A stretch of 64,000 nt of DNA from Rhizobium lentis (GCF_014200175.1 NZ_JACHBD010000011.1:186001-250000); one strand, 5' to 3'; numbered from the stretch's first letter, positions 1-8,315 are shown. A program made the numbers and translations. Notes: a model not told the origin generated them from the sequence alone.

Positions 1-2
1 TC

Positions 3-968
3 GGTCTGGCGCTGGTGCTCGCGAGCCGCGCTGACACGCTCATGCAATTCCAGCTGACCTACGGCATGCTCGTCGGATCGGCCGCCAGCGCCTTTTTCGC
101 GCCGATGATCGCGGCGACGACCGCCTGGTTCGACGAAAACCGCGGGCTTGCCGTGTCGCTCGTCTCCGCCGGCATGGGCGTGGCGCCGATGACCATCTCG
201 CCTTTCGCGCGCTGGCTTATTTCCGCATATGAATGGCGTCCCGCCATGCTGATCATCGGCATTGCCGTATGGGTTCTGCTGCTGCCTGCTGCCTTTCTGG
301 TTCGGCGTCCGCCTGCTTCTGCCGCTGAAACCGATACCGAGTTCGCGGTCGATGGTGCCCGGCCACAGCTGTCGAAGGTCTTCCGCTCGCCGCAATTCAT
401 CGTGCTCGGCCTGACCTTCTTTGCCTGCTGCGCCGCCCATTCCGGGCCGATCTTCCACATGGTGAACTATGCGACGATCTGCGGCGTCGCCCCGATGGCC
501 GCCGTCAGCATCTACAGCGTCGAGGGCCTGGCCGGGCTCGGCGGTCGGCTGCTCTATGGCAGCCTCGCCGACAGGATTGGCGTGAAGCCGGTTCTGGTTG
601 CCGGATTGCTGGTACAGGCGGCGGCGCTCGCGACCTACCTCCTCGTCAGTAGGCTCGGCGAATTCTACGCGCTCGCCATCATTTTCGGCAGCGCCTATGG
701 CGGCGTGATGCCGCTCTATGCCGTCCTGGCGCGGGAATATTTCGGACAGCGCATCATCGGCACTGTCCTTGGCGCGGCGACGATGCTCTCCAGCCTCGGC
801 ATGGCCTTCGGCCCTCTGATCGGCGGCTGGATCTTCGACACTTTCGCCAATTATTCCTGGCTGTTCATCGGCTCCGCGATGGTTGGGCTGGGTGCGGCGG
901 CGATCGCGCTCGCCTTCCCGCCACTCGCCCGCCTGAAGCCGCAGCCGGCTTTTGACGTGTCTTCCTAA
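3..968 (+). CDS. MFS transporter, 5' end missing
   Basis: Inner-membrane major facilitator superfamily transporter. The reading frame is open to the window edge, so the true start and the first one or two helices lie outside. About 320 residues are visible, against roughly 400 for the family. The visible part is almost wholly hydrophobic helices joined by short loops. A short polar loop (about residues 95-125) looks like the cytoplasmic link between the N and C halves. The loop with GGRLLYGSLADRIG is a typical MFS A-motif-like sequence (G-x-L-x-D-R-x-G) in the C half. Substrate cannot be told; the layout resembles oxalate/formate-type or monocarboxylate MFS proteins, but that is a guess. A strong hairpin follows the stop. 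Confidence 0.85.
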   Translation, partial: GLALVLASRADTLMQFQLTYGMLVGSAASAFFAPMIAATTAWFDENRGLAVSLVSAGMGVAPMTISPFARWLISAYEWRPAMLIIGIAVWVLLLPAAFLVRRPPASAAETDTEFAVDGARPQLSKVFRSPQFIVLGLTFFACCAAHSGPIFHMVNYATICGVAPMAAVSIYSVEGLAGLGGRLLYGSLADRIGVKPVLVAGLLVQAAALATYLLVSRLGEFYALAIIFGSAYGGVMPLYAVLAREYFGQRIIGTVLGAATMLSSLGMAFGPLIGGWIFDTFANYSWLFIGSAMVGLGAAAIALAFPPLARLKPQPAFDVSS

Positions 969-999
969 CGATTTCTTTCAAGGGCCAGTGAACTTCCAT

Positions 1000-1027
1000 C
1001 AGCGGGCATCGGCGACGATGCCCGCTG
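1000..1027 (+). terminator. Hairpin after the MFS gene
   Basis: A perfect 12-bp inverted repeat (CAGCGGGCATCG / CGATGCCCGCTG) encloses a GCGA tetraloop, 31 bases after the stop codon. No T run follows, so it may stop transcription poorly or mainly stabilise the mRNA 3' end. Confidence 0.55.
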
Positions 1028-1161
1028 AAATGAATTCGAGCGTGTCGCAAGGACCTCGACTCTCGCTCTTTCGTGCATTGCCCTTGTTAGGTTTCGGCTG
1101 ATAGACTTCCCGTGCCTGTTTCATCACCTATGTCTTTGGTTTTTCGGGAGGCGTTATAGCC

Positions 1162-1956
1162 ATGACAGAACTTGCTCAAATGCTCGCATCCATCAAATTA
1201 CCGGATCTGTCAGGCAAGGCCGTGCTGATCACCGGCGCCTCGACCGGGATCGGGGCGGCGCTCGCCCGCGCCTTTGCGGCGCAGGGCGCCAAGGTAGGCG
1301 TGCATTATAACGCCAGCCGCGAGCCGGCGGAAAGGCTAGGCGAAGAAATCCGGACTGCCGGCGGCACGGTGCACCTGATCCAAGGCGACGTGTCGCGGGA
1401 AGGCGAGACGGAGCGGGTCGTCGAAGAAACGGCGAAGACCTTCGGTCATCTCGACGGCCTCATCAACAACGCCGGCGGCATGCTGGGGCGCAAGCCGACC
1501 TCGGAATATACCGATGCGCATTATGCGGCGGTCATGGACCTCAATGCCCGCTCGGTGCTGGCGGCGACGCGTGCGGCCCATCCCTGGCTGAAAAAGCAGG
1601 GCGGCTTCATCATCAACACTACCTCCATCGCCGCACGCAACGGCGGTGGGAACGGCGCGATTCTCTATGCGGCTTCCAAGGGCTTCGTCTCAACCATCAC
1701 GCGCGGCCATGCCAAGGAATTCGTCGGCGACAGGATTCGCGTCAATGCCGTGGCGCCGGGTGTCATCGCCACGCCCTTCCACGAGCGTTATACGGATGAC
1801 GAGCAGATGGAGCTGCAGCGCAAGTCGATCCCGATGGGCTTCGTCGGCACATCGGAGGATTGCGTCGGCGCTTATCTCTTCCTCGCCTCGCCGACACTGT
1901 CGGGCTATATCACGGGCCAGATCATCGAGGTCAATGGCGGCCAGCTGATGCCATAA
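1162..1956 (+). CDS. SDR-family oxidoreductase
   Basis: Cytoplasmic NAD(P)-dependent short-chain dehydrogenase/reductase of 264 residues, the usual length for classical SDRs. The Rossmann nucleotide-binding motif TGASTGIG is at residues 24-31, NNAGG at 102-106, the catalytic Ser near 155, and the Tyr-x3-Lys pair at Y169/K173. The C-terminal part carries the usual PGVIATPF and substrate-loop region and ends with EVNGGQLMP. The start is preceded by a GGGAGG-type ribosome site. It stands alone; the next gene has its own stress promoter about 45 bases downstream. Substrate unknown: 3-ketoacyl reductase-like and sugar dehydrogenase-like members share all these motifs. Confidence 0.9.
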   Translation: MTELAQMLASIKLPDLSGKAVLITGASTGIGAALARAFAAQGAKVGVHYNASREPAERLGEEIRTAGGTVHLIQGDVSREGETERVVEETAKTFGHLDGLINNAGGMLGRKPTSEYTDAHYAAVMDLNARSVLAATRAAHPWLKKQGGFIINTTSIAARNGGGNGAILYAASKGFVSTITRGHAKEFVGDRIRVNAVAPGVIATPFHERYTDDEQMELQRKSIPMGFVGTSEDCVGAYLFLASPTLSGYITGQIIEVNGGQLMP

Positions 1957-2000
1957 AGCATACCTCCGGAGGCGCTCTCTTTCCTTTTGCCTCTCCGGAG

Positions 2001-2025
2001 GGAACTTTCGAAACGCCGTCACGTT
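2001..2025 (+). promoter_or_regulatory. EcfG/RpoE2-type stress promoter for glgX
   Basis: GGAAC, 16 bases, then CGTT: a full match to the general-stress sigma factor consensus of alphaproteobacteria. The predicted transcription start falls about 25 bases before the glgX ATG at 2058. This position argues against the longer upstream reading frame being translated. Confidence 0.75.
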
Positions 2026-2057
2026 TCCCGCTTGGCCATATTTTCAAGCGGGGCACC

Positions 2058-4214
2058 ATGAGCTTTTCATTTTCGGAACTCGACTTCCTCAAACCGGAGC
2101 TCGGGGCGGAATATATCGGCTCAGGCACCCACTTCGCCGTCTTCTCGGCCCATGCGGAACAGATCGAGCTCTGCCTCTTTTCCCCCGACGGAAAGGATGA
2201 GATCGCGCGGCTGCCTCTGCCGAAACGCGAGGGCGACATCTGGTCGGGCTATATTGCCGGCATCGGACCGGGAACCGTATACGGCTATCGCGCCCACGGC
2301 CCCTACGACCCCGGCGCCGGCCACCGTTTCAATCCGAACAAGCTTCTGCTCGACCCCTATGCAAAACAGGTAACGGGCGAGCTCCAATGGCACGATTCTC
2401 TATTCGGCTATCGGATCGGCGAGGACGATCTTTCCTTCGACGACCGAGACAGCGCGCCGTTCATGGTCAAGAGCGTTGTGCAGGATCCGGACTTCGACTG
2501 GGCGGGTGAAGAAGCAATCCGCCGGCCTTGGCCAGACACCATCATCTACGAGGCGCATGTGCGCGGCCTGACGATGACGCATCCGAAAGTGCCTGACCGG
2601 CTGCGCGGCACCTTCCTCGGCATGTGCAGCGACCCGATCATTGACCACCTCGTCAAGCTCGGGATTTCCGCGATCGAGCTTCTCCCGATCCAGTATTTCC
2701 TCGACGACCGCTATCTCTTGGAAAAGAACCTGAGGAACTATTGGGGCTACCAGACGCTTGGATTCTTCGCGCCGCAATCGCGTTATTTGTCCGGCGACAA
2801 GATCACCGAGATCAAGACCATGGTGAAGCGGTTTCATGCCGCCGGCATCGAGGTGATCATGGATGTGGTCTATAACCATACGGCCGAAGGCAGCGAGAAG
2901 GGGCCGACGCTGTCTTTTCGCGGGCTCGATAATGCGAGCTATTATATCCTTTCTCCCGATGATCCGCGCCACACCTTCGATACGACAGGGACCGGCAATA
3001 CGCTGAATGTCGCCAATCCGATGGTGATGCGCATGGTGCTGGACAGCCTGCGTTACTGGGTGGGCGTCATGCATATTGATGGTTTCCGCTTCGATCTCGC
3101 CAGCACGCTCGGCCGCCAGGATCTGGAGTTCGACCGCCAGGGCCTGTTCTTTGGCGCCATCCGCCAGGACCCGATCCTTTCCGGGGTCAAGCTGATCGCA
3201 GAACCCTGGGATATTGGCGCGGGCGGCTATCAGGTCGGCGGTTTCCCCCATCCCTTCCGCGAATGGAACGACAAGTTCCGGGACGACGTGCGCCGCTTCT
3301 GGAAAGGCGACGGGGGCATGGTGTCGGAGCTGGCGGCGCGCATCACTGGCTCGGCGCCGCAGTTCAACCATTCGGACCGGGGAGCGACCTCTTCGATCAA
3401 TCTCCTGTCGGCCCATGACGGCTTCACGCTGATGGACACGGTGTCCTTCGACGGCAAGCACAATGAGGCGAATGGCGAGGACAACCGGGACGGTCATTCG
3501 GACAATCATTCCGATAATATGGGTGCCGAGGGCGCCACCGATAATGCAGAAATCAATGCGGCGCGCGCACGCCGGCGGCGCAACATGATGGCGACGCTGA
3601 TGTTGTCTCAAGGCGTGCCGATGATCCTTGCCGGTGACGAGCTCGGCAACAGTCAGGGCGGGAACAACAACGCCTATTGTCAGGACAACGAAATCGGCTG
3701 GACGAGTTGGGAGGGGCTCGACGATCCATTTCTCGATTTCTGTCGGCAGGCCGTCGCCTTCCGCAAGGCGCATCCCGTCCTGCGACAAGAGCGGTTCTTG
3801 ACCGGTGAGACGAGCGAGGATGGCCGCATCGAGATCGCCTGGTACAAGCCGGACGGTAGTTTCATGGACGACGGGGCCTGGAATGATGATGGATTACAGG
3901 TCATCGGCGTTTATGTCTCGAAGAGCGTGCACGCGATGGACACCGAAAAGATGGACGATCTTTTCCTGGTCTTCAACGCTGGCGGCGACTGCGAAGTCCA
4001 CCTGCCTGGCGTCAACGGCGTGAGCCAATGGTCCAGAGTTCTGGATACCGGAATGGAGACGAACGCCTTTCAGGTGCATGATCCGGAAAATCCGGCGATG
4101 GTTTACGCTCAGAGTGTCGCGGTCTTCGCACCGAGGGAGCAGGCTGAACCGCCGAAAGACGCGACCAAGGCCGAGCGCCGCCGCTGGTTCCAGTTTGGTT
4201 TCAGGACCCGATAG
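2058..4214 (+). CDS. glgX: Glycogen debranching enzyme GlgX
   Basis: Hydrolyses alpha-1,6 branch points of phosphorylase-trimmed glycogen in the cytoplasm (GH13, isoamylase/GlgX type), 718 residues. An N-terminal CBM48-like domain (about 15-130) precedes the TIM barrel. Barrel motifs visible: DVVYNH, DGFRFD with the nucleophile at D346, the acid/base E382 in LIAEPWD, and D454 in SAHDG. The frame stays open well upstream, but the ATG at 2058 is chosen because the N-terminus then matches GlgX and because a stress promoter lies at 2001-2025. Only 15 bases separate it from the topoisomerase gene, so glgX probably heads an operon with DNA-repair genes, an unusual partnership. Confidence 0.93.
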   Translation: MSFSFSELDFLKPELGAEYIGSGTHFAVFSAHAEQIELCLFSPDGKDEIARLPLPKREGDIWSGYIAGIGPGTVYGYRAHGPYDPGAGHRFNPNKLLLDPYAKQVTGELQWHDSLFGYRIGEDDLSFDDRDSAPFMVKSVVQDPDFDWAGEEAIRRPWPDTIIYEAHVRGLTMTHPKVPDRLRGTFLGMCSDPIIDHLVKLGISAIELLPIQYFLDDRYLLEKNLRNYWGYQTLGFFAPQSRYLSGDKITEIKTMVKRFHAAGIEVIMDVVYNHTAEGSEKGPTLSFRGLDNASYYILSPDDPRHTFDTTGTGNTLNVANPMVMRMVLDSLRYWVGVMHIDGFRFDLASTLGRQDLEFDRQGLFFGAIRQDPILSGVKLIAEPWDIGAGGYQVGGFPHPFREWNDKFRDDVRRFWKGDGGMVSELAARITGSAPQFNHSDRGATSSINLLSAHDGFTLMDTVSFDGKHNEANGEDNRDGHSDNHSDNMGAEGATDNAEINAARARRRRNMMATLMLSQGVPMILAGDELGNSQGGNNNAYCQDNEIGWTSWEGLDDPFLDFCRQAVAFRKAHPVLRQERFLTGETSEDGRIEIAWYKPDGSFMDDGAWNDDGLQVIGVYVSKSVHAMDTEKMDDLFLVFNAGGDCEVHLPGVNGVSQWSRVLDTGMETNAFQVHDPENPAMVYAQSVAVFAPREQAEPPKDATKAERRRWFQFGFRTR

Positions 4215-4229
4215 TAGGTCATCGAAAGT

Positions 4230-5237
4230 ATGAATGCCGAAGCCATCACCGAACTGGGTCTAATCTATGTCAGCGATACCGAGCCCGGCATTCGCAGGCG
4301 AAGGAAAGGCAAGGGCTTCAGCTATGTGATGCCTGATGGCACGACCTTATCCGACGAGGTGCAGCGGGCACGCATCGGCGCGCTCGGCCTGCCGCCGGCC
4401 TATGAGAATGTCTGGATCTGCCTCTACGAGAACGGCCATCTCCAGGCGACCGGCTTCGATGCGCGCGGGCGCAAGCAATACCGTTATCACAAGGACTGGC
4501 AATCCTTCCGCAGCGCCGGAAAATTCCATCAGCTGATCGAATTCGGCCGGGCATTGCCGAAGATTCGCCGCACCGTCCTTCGTCATCTCGATACCGGCAC
4601 GGAAGATGTCAACGGCGTGCTGGCTGCTTTGACGACACTGCTCGACGAAGCGCATCTGCGGGTCGGCAACCAGGCCTATGTCAGGGAGAACGGCACCTAT
4701 GGCGCAACGACGCTGTTGAAGCGGCACCTGAGGATCGTTGATGGGCGGATCGAGCTGAAGTTCCGCGCCAAGGGCGGCAAGCGCGTCCAGCGCAGCCTCA
4801 AGCATCCCAGATTGCAGAAGATCCTCGAAGAGATCGCCGATCTGCCCGGCCGGCAGCTCTTCGTCTGGAAGGATGAGAGCGGCGCGTTGAAACCCGTCGA
4901 TTCCGGCCGGCTGAATGCCTATCTGGCGGAGATATCGGGTATTCCGATTTCCGCCAAGACATTCCGCACCTGGGCCGGATCGCTGGCAGCCTTCGGCGCG
5001 GCCCGCGAAAAAATTGCCGGCGGCGGCCGGCCGACGGTCAAGGAAATGTCGGAGGCGGCGGCCGAGGCGCTGCACAATACGCCGGCAATTTCACGCTCGA
5101 GCTACATCCATCCGGCGATCATCGCGCTCGCCGGCAATGACCATCCTGTGATCGAGGGTCGCAACGAGCCGCTGCGAGGCTTGCGGGCGGAAGAAAATAG
5201 GCTACTTGATTTCCTGACACGCGAGATCGAGGAATGA
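4230..5237 (+). CDS. DNA topoisomerase IB
   Basis: Poxvirus/bacterial-type topoisomerase IB, 335 residues. It nicks one strand through a 3'-phosphotyrosine and relaxes supercoils without ATP. Residues matching the family's active site are R144 (in LRVGN), a Lys in the beta-hairpin near K181, R246 (KTFRTWAGS), H282 and the nucleophile Y292 (SSYIHP). The N-terminal domain contains the family's YRYH segment near residue 84. Its stop overlaps the start of the polymerase gene by four bases (ATGA), so the two are translationally coupled. It is likely read from the stress promoter upstream of glgX. Role in repair is inferred from the neighbour. Confidence 0.93.
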   Translation: MNAEAITELGLIYVSDTEPGIRRRRKGKGFSYVMPDGTTLSDEVQRARIGALGLPPAYENVWICLYENGHLQATGFDARGRKQYRYHKDWQSFRSAGKFHQLIEFGRALPKIRRTVLRHLDTGTEDVNGVLAALTTLLDEAHLRVGNQAYVRENGTYGATTLLKRHLRIVDGRIELKFRAKGGKRVQRSLKHPRLQKILEEIADLPGRQLFVWKDESGALKPVDSGRLNAYLAEISGIPISAKTFRTWAGSLAAFGAAREKIAGGGRPTVKEMSEAAAEALHNTPAISRSSYIHPAIIALAGNDHPVIEGRNEPLRGLRAEENRLLDFLTREIEE

Positions 5238-6112
5238 GCCCTGCAAACCCGCCGACATCGGACGTATCCCTGACCCATCCCGATCGGCTTTACTGGCCGG
5301 ACGAGGGTGTGACCAAGCAGAAGCTGGCGGATTATTACGCCGCTGTCTGGCGTTTCATGGCACCTTATCTCGTCAACCGGCCGTTGGCGCTGTTGCGCCT
5401 GCCGGACGGCATTAAAAGCCACCAGCGATTTTTCCAGAAACACGGCTGGAAAGGCATGAATTCCCATATCGAGGAGATCGCCGACCCGCAGGACGCGGAC
5501 GGCGAGAAACTGCTGCGCGTCTCCGATTTCGACGGGCTTGTCGCACTGGTGCAATCGGCGGCGCTTGAAATTCACCCCTGGGGCACGACGACCGATCATT
5601 GGGAAAGACCCGATATGATCATCATGGATCTCGATCCTGGCGAGGACGTGGCCTGGAGCGCGGTGACATCGGCTGCGCTTGACGTAAAGGCGCGGCTGGA
5701 AGCCCGCGGGCTTGCCGCCTTCGTAAAGACATCCGGCGGCAAGGGACTGCATGTGGTGGCGCCGCTTGCGCCGAAGGCCGGCTGGGCCGAGGTGAAGGAT
5801 TTTGCCCACGCTCTGGCTGAAAGCATGTCGGCCGACGCGCCGGAGAAATATCTGGCAACCGCGACGAAGACAAAACGCGGTGGGCATATCTATATCGATT
5901 ATCTCCGCAACGGCCGCGGCAGCACGGCGGTCGCGCCCTATTCGACGCGGGCGCGGCCGGGTGCGCCGGTGTCGATGCCGCTCGACTGGTCCCTCCTGAA
6001 GGAACTCAACGGTCCGGCCGCCTTCACTCTCGCCAATGTGCCGCAGCGGCTGGAGACGAGGCCGCGCGATCCCTGGGGTGATTTCTTCGATGCAGCCGTG
6101 CCGCTGCCATGA
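5234..6112 (+). CDS. Stand-alone LigD-type polymerase/primase (LigPol)
   Basis: Archaeo-eukaryotic primase-type polymerase domain like the polymerase module of LigD, 292 residues. In NHEJ such proteins add ribonucleotides to fill or extend broken ends. Visible motifs: RLYWPD at the N-terminus, metal-binding D132 and D134 in MDLDPG, SGGKGLH at 167-173, and the DYLRN...RPGAPVSMPL block. There is no ligase or phosphoesterase domain, so this is a genuine single-domain member. It shares a 4-base overlap with topoisomerase IB. A second copy of this domain is in LigD (27647-30295), so the window encodes two. It ends 9 bases from the convergent GST gene. Confidence 0.92.
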   Translation: MSPANPPTSDVSLTHPDRLYWPDEGVTKQKLADYYAAVWRFMAPYLVNRPLALLRLPDGIKSHQRFFQKHGWKGMNSHIEEIADPQDADGEKLLRVSDFDGLVALVQSAALEIHPWGTTTDHWERPDMIIMDLDPGEDVAWSAVTSAALDVKARLEARGLAAFVKTSGGKGLHVVAPLAPKAGWAEVKDFAHALAESMSADAPEKYLATATKTKRGGHIYIDYLRNGRGSTAVAPYSTRARPGAPVSMPLDWSLLKELNGPAAFTLANVPQRLETRPRDPWGDFFDAAVPLP

Positions 6113-6121
6113 ATGGCCCGC

Positions 6122-6847
6122 TCATTCCGTGCTGTCGAGCTCGGGATAATGTCTGAAAATCCCTTCCTCGTTGAAGGCGAGGCGGCGAGGGGAGGCGAGA
6201 TAGCTGGCGATATTCGGCCGCTTTGCCACCGCAGCATGAAGGGCCAGAAGGGCGGGGTAATCCTCCTTACGTTTGGCCATTGCTTTCGGAAAGGCATAGG
6301 TCAGTCCTTCGATCACCTGGAAGAGCGAGAGGTCGACATAGGTCAGCGCGTCGCCGACCATATGACCGGAACCATCAGGGTTTTGCCGCAGCACACGCTC
6401 GAAATAGCCAAGATACTTCGGAATGCGCTGGCCGATAAAGGCCGCCGAGCGGGCCTTCGCCTCCTGCTTCTGCTCTTCGTAATATCGCCCCATGTCGATC
6501 GGGTGATGCGTGTCGTGCACCTCGGCCACGAAATCGGTGACTGTGAGCTGCAGGCCGTTGGCGACATGACGAAGGCCCTCAACTCCAGGCGCAAGTCCCA
6601 GCCTCGGGCCGAGATAAAACAGGATGTTGGCGACATGCGGGATGATTAGATCGCCGTGCTTGAGAAAGGGTGGCGCGAAGGGAATATGCGCTTCGCTTTC
6701 GCTTTCCAGGATCTCGAACATGGCACCGGTGCCGCGGCCAGGCTCACGGGTAATGTCGACGAAATCGGCGCCGGCCTCTTCCAGCGCGAGCCGGACGAAT
6801 TCGCCGCGCCCCTGAATGCCGTCCCAGTAATAAAGCTCATAGGCCAT
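6122..6847 (-). CDS. Glutathione S-transferase family protein
   Basis: Cytoplasmic GST-like enzyme, 241 residues. The N-terminal thioredoxin-like domain (about 1-90) starts with YELYYWDGIQGRGE, where a Tyr near position 7 sits at the usual glutathione-activating site. The C-terminal all-helical domain is about 100-230 and contains the DLSLFQV segment. It resembles the sigma/mu-like bacterial GSTs sometimes annotated as prostaglandin-D synthase-like. It starts 6 bases after the stop of the DUF3175 gene and is probably the last gene of a three-gene operon reading leftward. Substrate unknown; a role in oxidative or electrophile stress fits the predicted stress promoter of the operon. Confidence 0.88.
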   Translation of the reverse strand: MAYELYYWDGIQGRGEFVRLALEEAGADFVDITREPGRGTGAMFEILESESEAHIPFAPPFLKHGDLIIPHVANILFYLGPRLGLAPGVEGLRHVANGLQLTVTDFVAEVHDTHHPIDMGRYYEEQKQEAKARSAAFIGQRIPKYLGYFERVLRQNPDGSGHMVGDALTYVDLSLFQVIEGLTYAFPKAMAKRKEDYPALLALHAAVAKRPNIASYLASPRRLAFNEEGIFRHYPELDSTE

Positions 6848-6853
6848 CTCAGC

Positions 6854-7144
6854 TTAATCCTTCGGTTTACGACCGAAGTCTTTTCGCAGTTCGTCCTTGG
6901 CTTCATCAAGGGTGGCCCGCCGTTTTTTCGTCAATTGGTCGCCGGCGCGGTTGATGTAGAAGGTCAGCATCGACATGGCCGCGCGAAACGGGCTGGACTT
7001 GAGGCGATGGCTGTCCTCGGCAGAATGCTTGACCGAGCGGGCAATCTTCTTCGGATCGTCCGATTTGAACACGCCTTCCTTCAGGTCCATTGCGTCGCTG
7101 TGCTCGGTGACGTCCTGCGACCATTTCTTCTTTGATTTGGCCAT
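6854..7144 (-). CDS. DUF3175 small basic protein
   Basis: A 96-residue, highly charged protein matching the DUF3175 family (KKWSQDVTEHSDAMDL, then KIARSLK-like and SPFRAAMSMLTFYINRAG segments). Function unknown. Members are short, Lys-rich and often sit beside stress and DNA-repair genes in rhizobia. Lys/Arg make up about a quarter of residues, so nucleic-acid binding is possible but not shown. It lies 54 bases downstream of the small basic gene at 7199-7513 and 6 bases upstream of GST. Confidence 0.85.
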   Translation of the reverse strand: MAKSKKKWSQDVTEHSDAMDLKEGVFKSDDPKKIARSVKHSAEDSHRLKSSPFRAAMSMLTFYINRAGDQLTKKRRATLDEAKDELRKDFGRKPKD

Positions 7145-7198
7145 GGCGAAATCCTCTGCCGGACACGGGCGGCGCAGGCCGCCGCCGTTTCCGCCCCC

Positions 7199-7513
7199 TT
7201 AGTGATGGCTGTGGTGCTCGTTGCGTTTGCGCGTCGCTGCCGCCTTCTTGGCCGAAGCGGACCGTTCCTCTTTCGAGCGCGCCGCGGATGCAGCGCCGCC
7301 GGCGCGTCCGCCCTTTTCTGAGGATTCATGCGTATCCTTCTTGCCGCGGCCGGATCCGGATTTGTTGCCGCCGCCGCTTTCCTTGTTGACCGTCGCCCAG
7401 GCACGCCGTTCAGCTTCCTTATCGGAAACGCCGCGATCCTCGTAGCTTTCCTCGATATGCTCAGCCTTGCGCTTCTGCTTGTCGGTATAGTCAGATTTGT
7501 CTCCTCGCGGCAT
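7199..7513 (-). CDS. Small basic plasmid-stabilisation-like protein
   Basis: A 104-residue, very hydrophilic protein. The N-terminal third (KAEHIEESYEDRGVSDKEAE) matches proteins annotated as plasmid stabilisation protein in rhizobia. The rest is low-complexity Gly/Ser/Lys/Ala and ends in a His-rich tail (HHSHH). The Lys/Ala-rich C-terminal part resembles histone H1-like tails. The ATG is preceded by AGGAGGAG. A GGAAC-N16-GGTT stress promoter lies 53-77 bases upstream. The function is not known; the family name comes from homology alone and no toxin/antitoxin partner is present. Confidence 0.82.
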   Translation of the reverse strand: MPRGDKSDYTDKQKRKAEHIEESYEDRGVSDKEAERRAWATVNKESGGGNKSGSGRGKKDTHESSEKGGRAGGAASAARSKEERSASAKKAAATRKRNEHHSHH

Positions 7514-7565
7514 CTTCTCCTCCTGTTGTTTGCAAAGCGATGGAACGCGTGTTTAAGAAGAATCC

Positions 7566-7590
7566 AACCGGTGCGGAGCGCAAAAGTTCC
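7566..7590 (-). promoter_or_regulatory. EcfG/RpoE2-type promoter for the small basic protein-DUF3175-GST operon
   Basis: On the minus strand GGAAC (7590-7586) is followed by 16 bases and GGTT (7569-7566), fitting GGAAC-N18-TT. It sits back to back with a second such promoter on the plus strand at 7609-7634. Confidence 0.65.
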
Positions 7591-7608
7591 CTCGGAGGTC
7601 GTTGCCCC

Positions 7609-7634
7609 GGAACAAAAGCCGGTTTTGCCAGGTT
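7609..7634 (+). promoter_or_regulatory. EcfG/RpoE2-type promoter for the small gene at 7683
   Basis: GGAAC, 17 bases, GGTT (GGAAC-N19-TT). The predicted start of transcription is about 40 bases before an ATG with an AAGGAG ribosome site. Confidence 0.6.
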
Positions 7635-7682
7635 GTCGACGGGAAGGGCTGCATAATCCTGATATAACAAGGAGCCGAGAAC

Positions 7683-7843
7683 ATGCAAAAAACACCTCGT
7701 CAGCCGATGGAACCGCTGATCGACGTGAACGGCCAGATATCCCCGGTCACCTACACCGTCCGCTTCAAGGAGGGAATGAGCCATTCCTATGGGTCGATAT
7801 CCGCCTGATGGCGGCGCGCGATTGGCTGCTGCAGAGGGGCTAG
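7683..7843 (+). pseudogene. Small stress gene with an apparent -1 frameshift
   Basis: The ATG at 7683 has a strong AAGGAG site at the right distance. The zero frame gives 41 residues (start MQKTPRQPMEPLIDVNG, stop at 7806-7808). Its last ten codons look unlike the local codon use. In the -1 frame, from about 7774, the sequence continues as NEPFLWVDIRLMAARDWLLQRG with typical rhizobial codons and stops at 7841-7843. Joining the two frames in the G-rich stretch at about 7770-7778 gives a coherent protein of about 53 residues. This may be a sequencing or assembly error, a real inactivating deletion, or a frameshift used by the cell. No family recognised. Confidence 0.5.
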
Positions 7844-7865
7844 CAACGCTGCCGTCTTCGAGCGG

Positions 7866-8045
7866 TTATTTTCGGTAGAATTTTTGCGACGCTGCAAGGG
7901 TGCGGCCAATGTCGAATGAGGGCAGTTGTAGCGGTCTGCGGGGATCGCGGAAAACCAGTCCGACGAGCTTGTCTACGACAAGGATCAATCCGAAGGCGAG
8001 ACCGAGATAGAGCAGCGCGGCGACGAGCAGGAGCGAGATCTCCAT
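7866..8045 (-). CDS. Small membrane protein, 59 residues
   Basis: Not a known family. The frame encodes one long hydrophobic helix (about residues 3-34, starting MEISLLLVAALLYLGL) followed by a polar tail with RDPRRP and ending SQKFYRK. That single-helix-plus-basic-tail layout and GC-rich third positions suggest a real gene. The ribosome site is weak (GAGA just before the ATG). A suboptimal stress-promoter-like pair (GGAAC-N15-TGTT) lies about 105-130 bases upstream. It converges on the small gene ending at 7843. Confidence 0.45.
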   Translation of the reverse strand: MEISLLLVAALLYLGLAFGLILVVDKLVGLVFRDPRRPLQLPSFDIGRTLAASQKFYRK

Positions 8046-8315
8046 ATCTCATACGACCACGGTGAAGGCGCGTCCGCGGGCTGCGGAAGCGGGCAAGGCA
8101 AGGATTACGGGAGGGCCGTATGTCATGATAATTTTCCCGGTTTCGCCGCAAACAGCCCTGGTACCGCTTGTTCCCGACCATCGGGCGAGAGGTCAGCTTC
8201 TGGAAGCCTCAAAGCTTGCAGCGTCATCCGGCCTCTGTTCACCCCCGCGTGGAATAGCCCACCTCCAAACCTTCATAAAACACAATTAATTCAGGCGTAT
8301 GACAAAGAAAAGCCG
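8046..8315. other. Intergenic stretch without a clear gene
   Basis: Apart from a weak stress-promoter-like pair near 8151-8174 on the minus strand, I see no gene with a convincing start, ribosome site and codon use. Bases 8316-8338 beyond it hold the DUF2934 terminator. Confidence 0.5.

Noticed and set aside
2400..3788. 462-residue frame antisense to glgX
   Set aside because: Shadow of a high-GC gene with strong GlgX motifs on the plus strand; the antisense product has no recognisable domain and no ribosome site.
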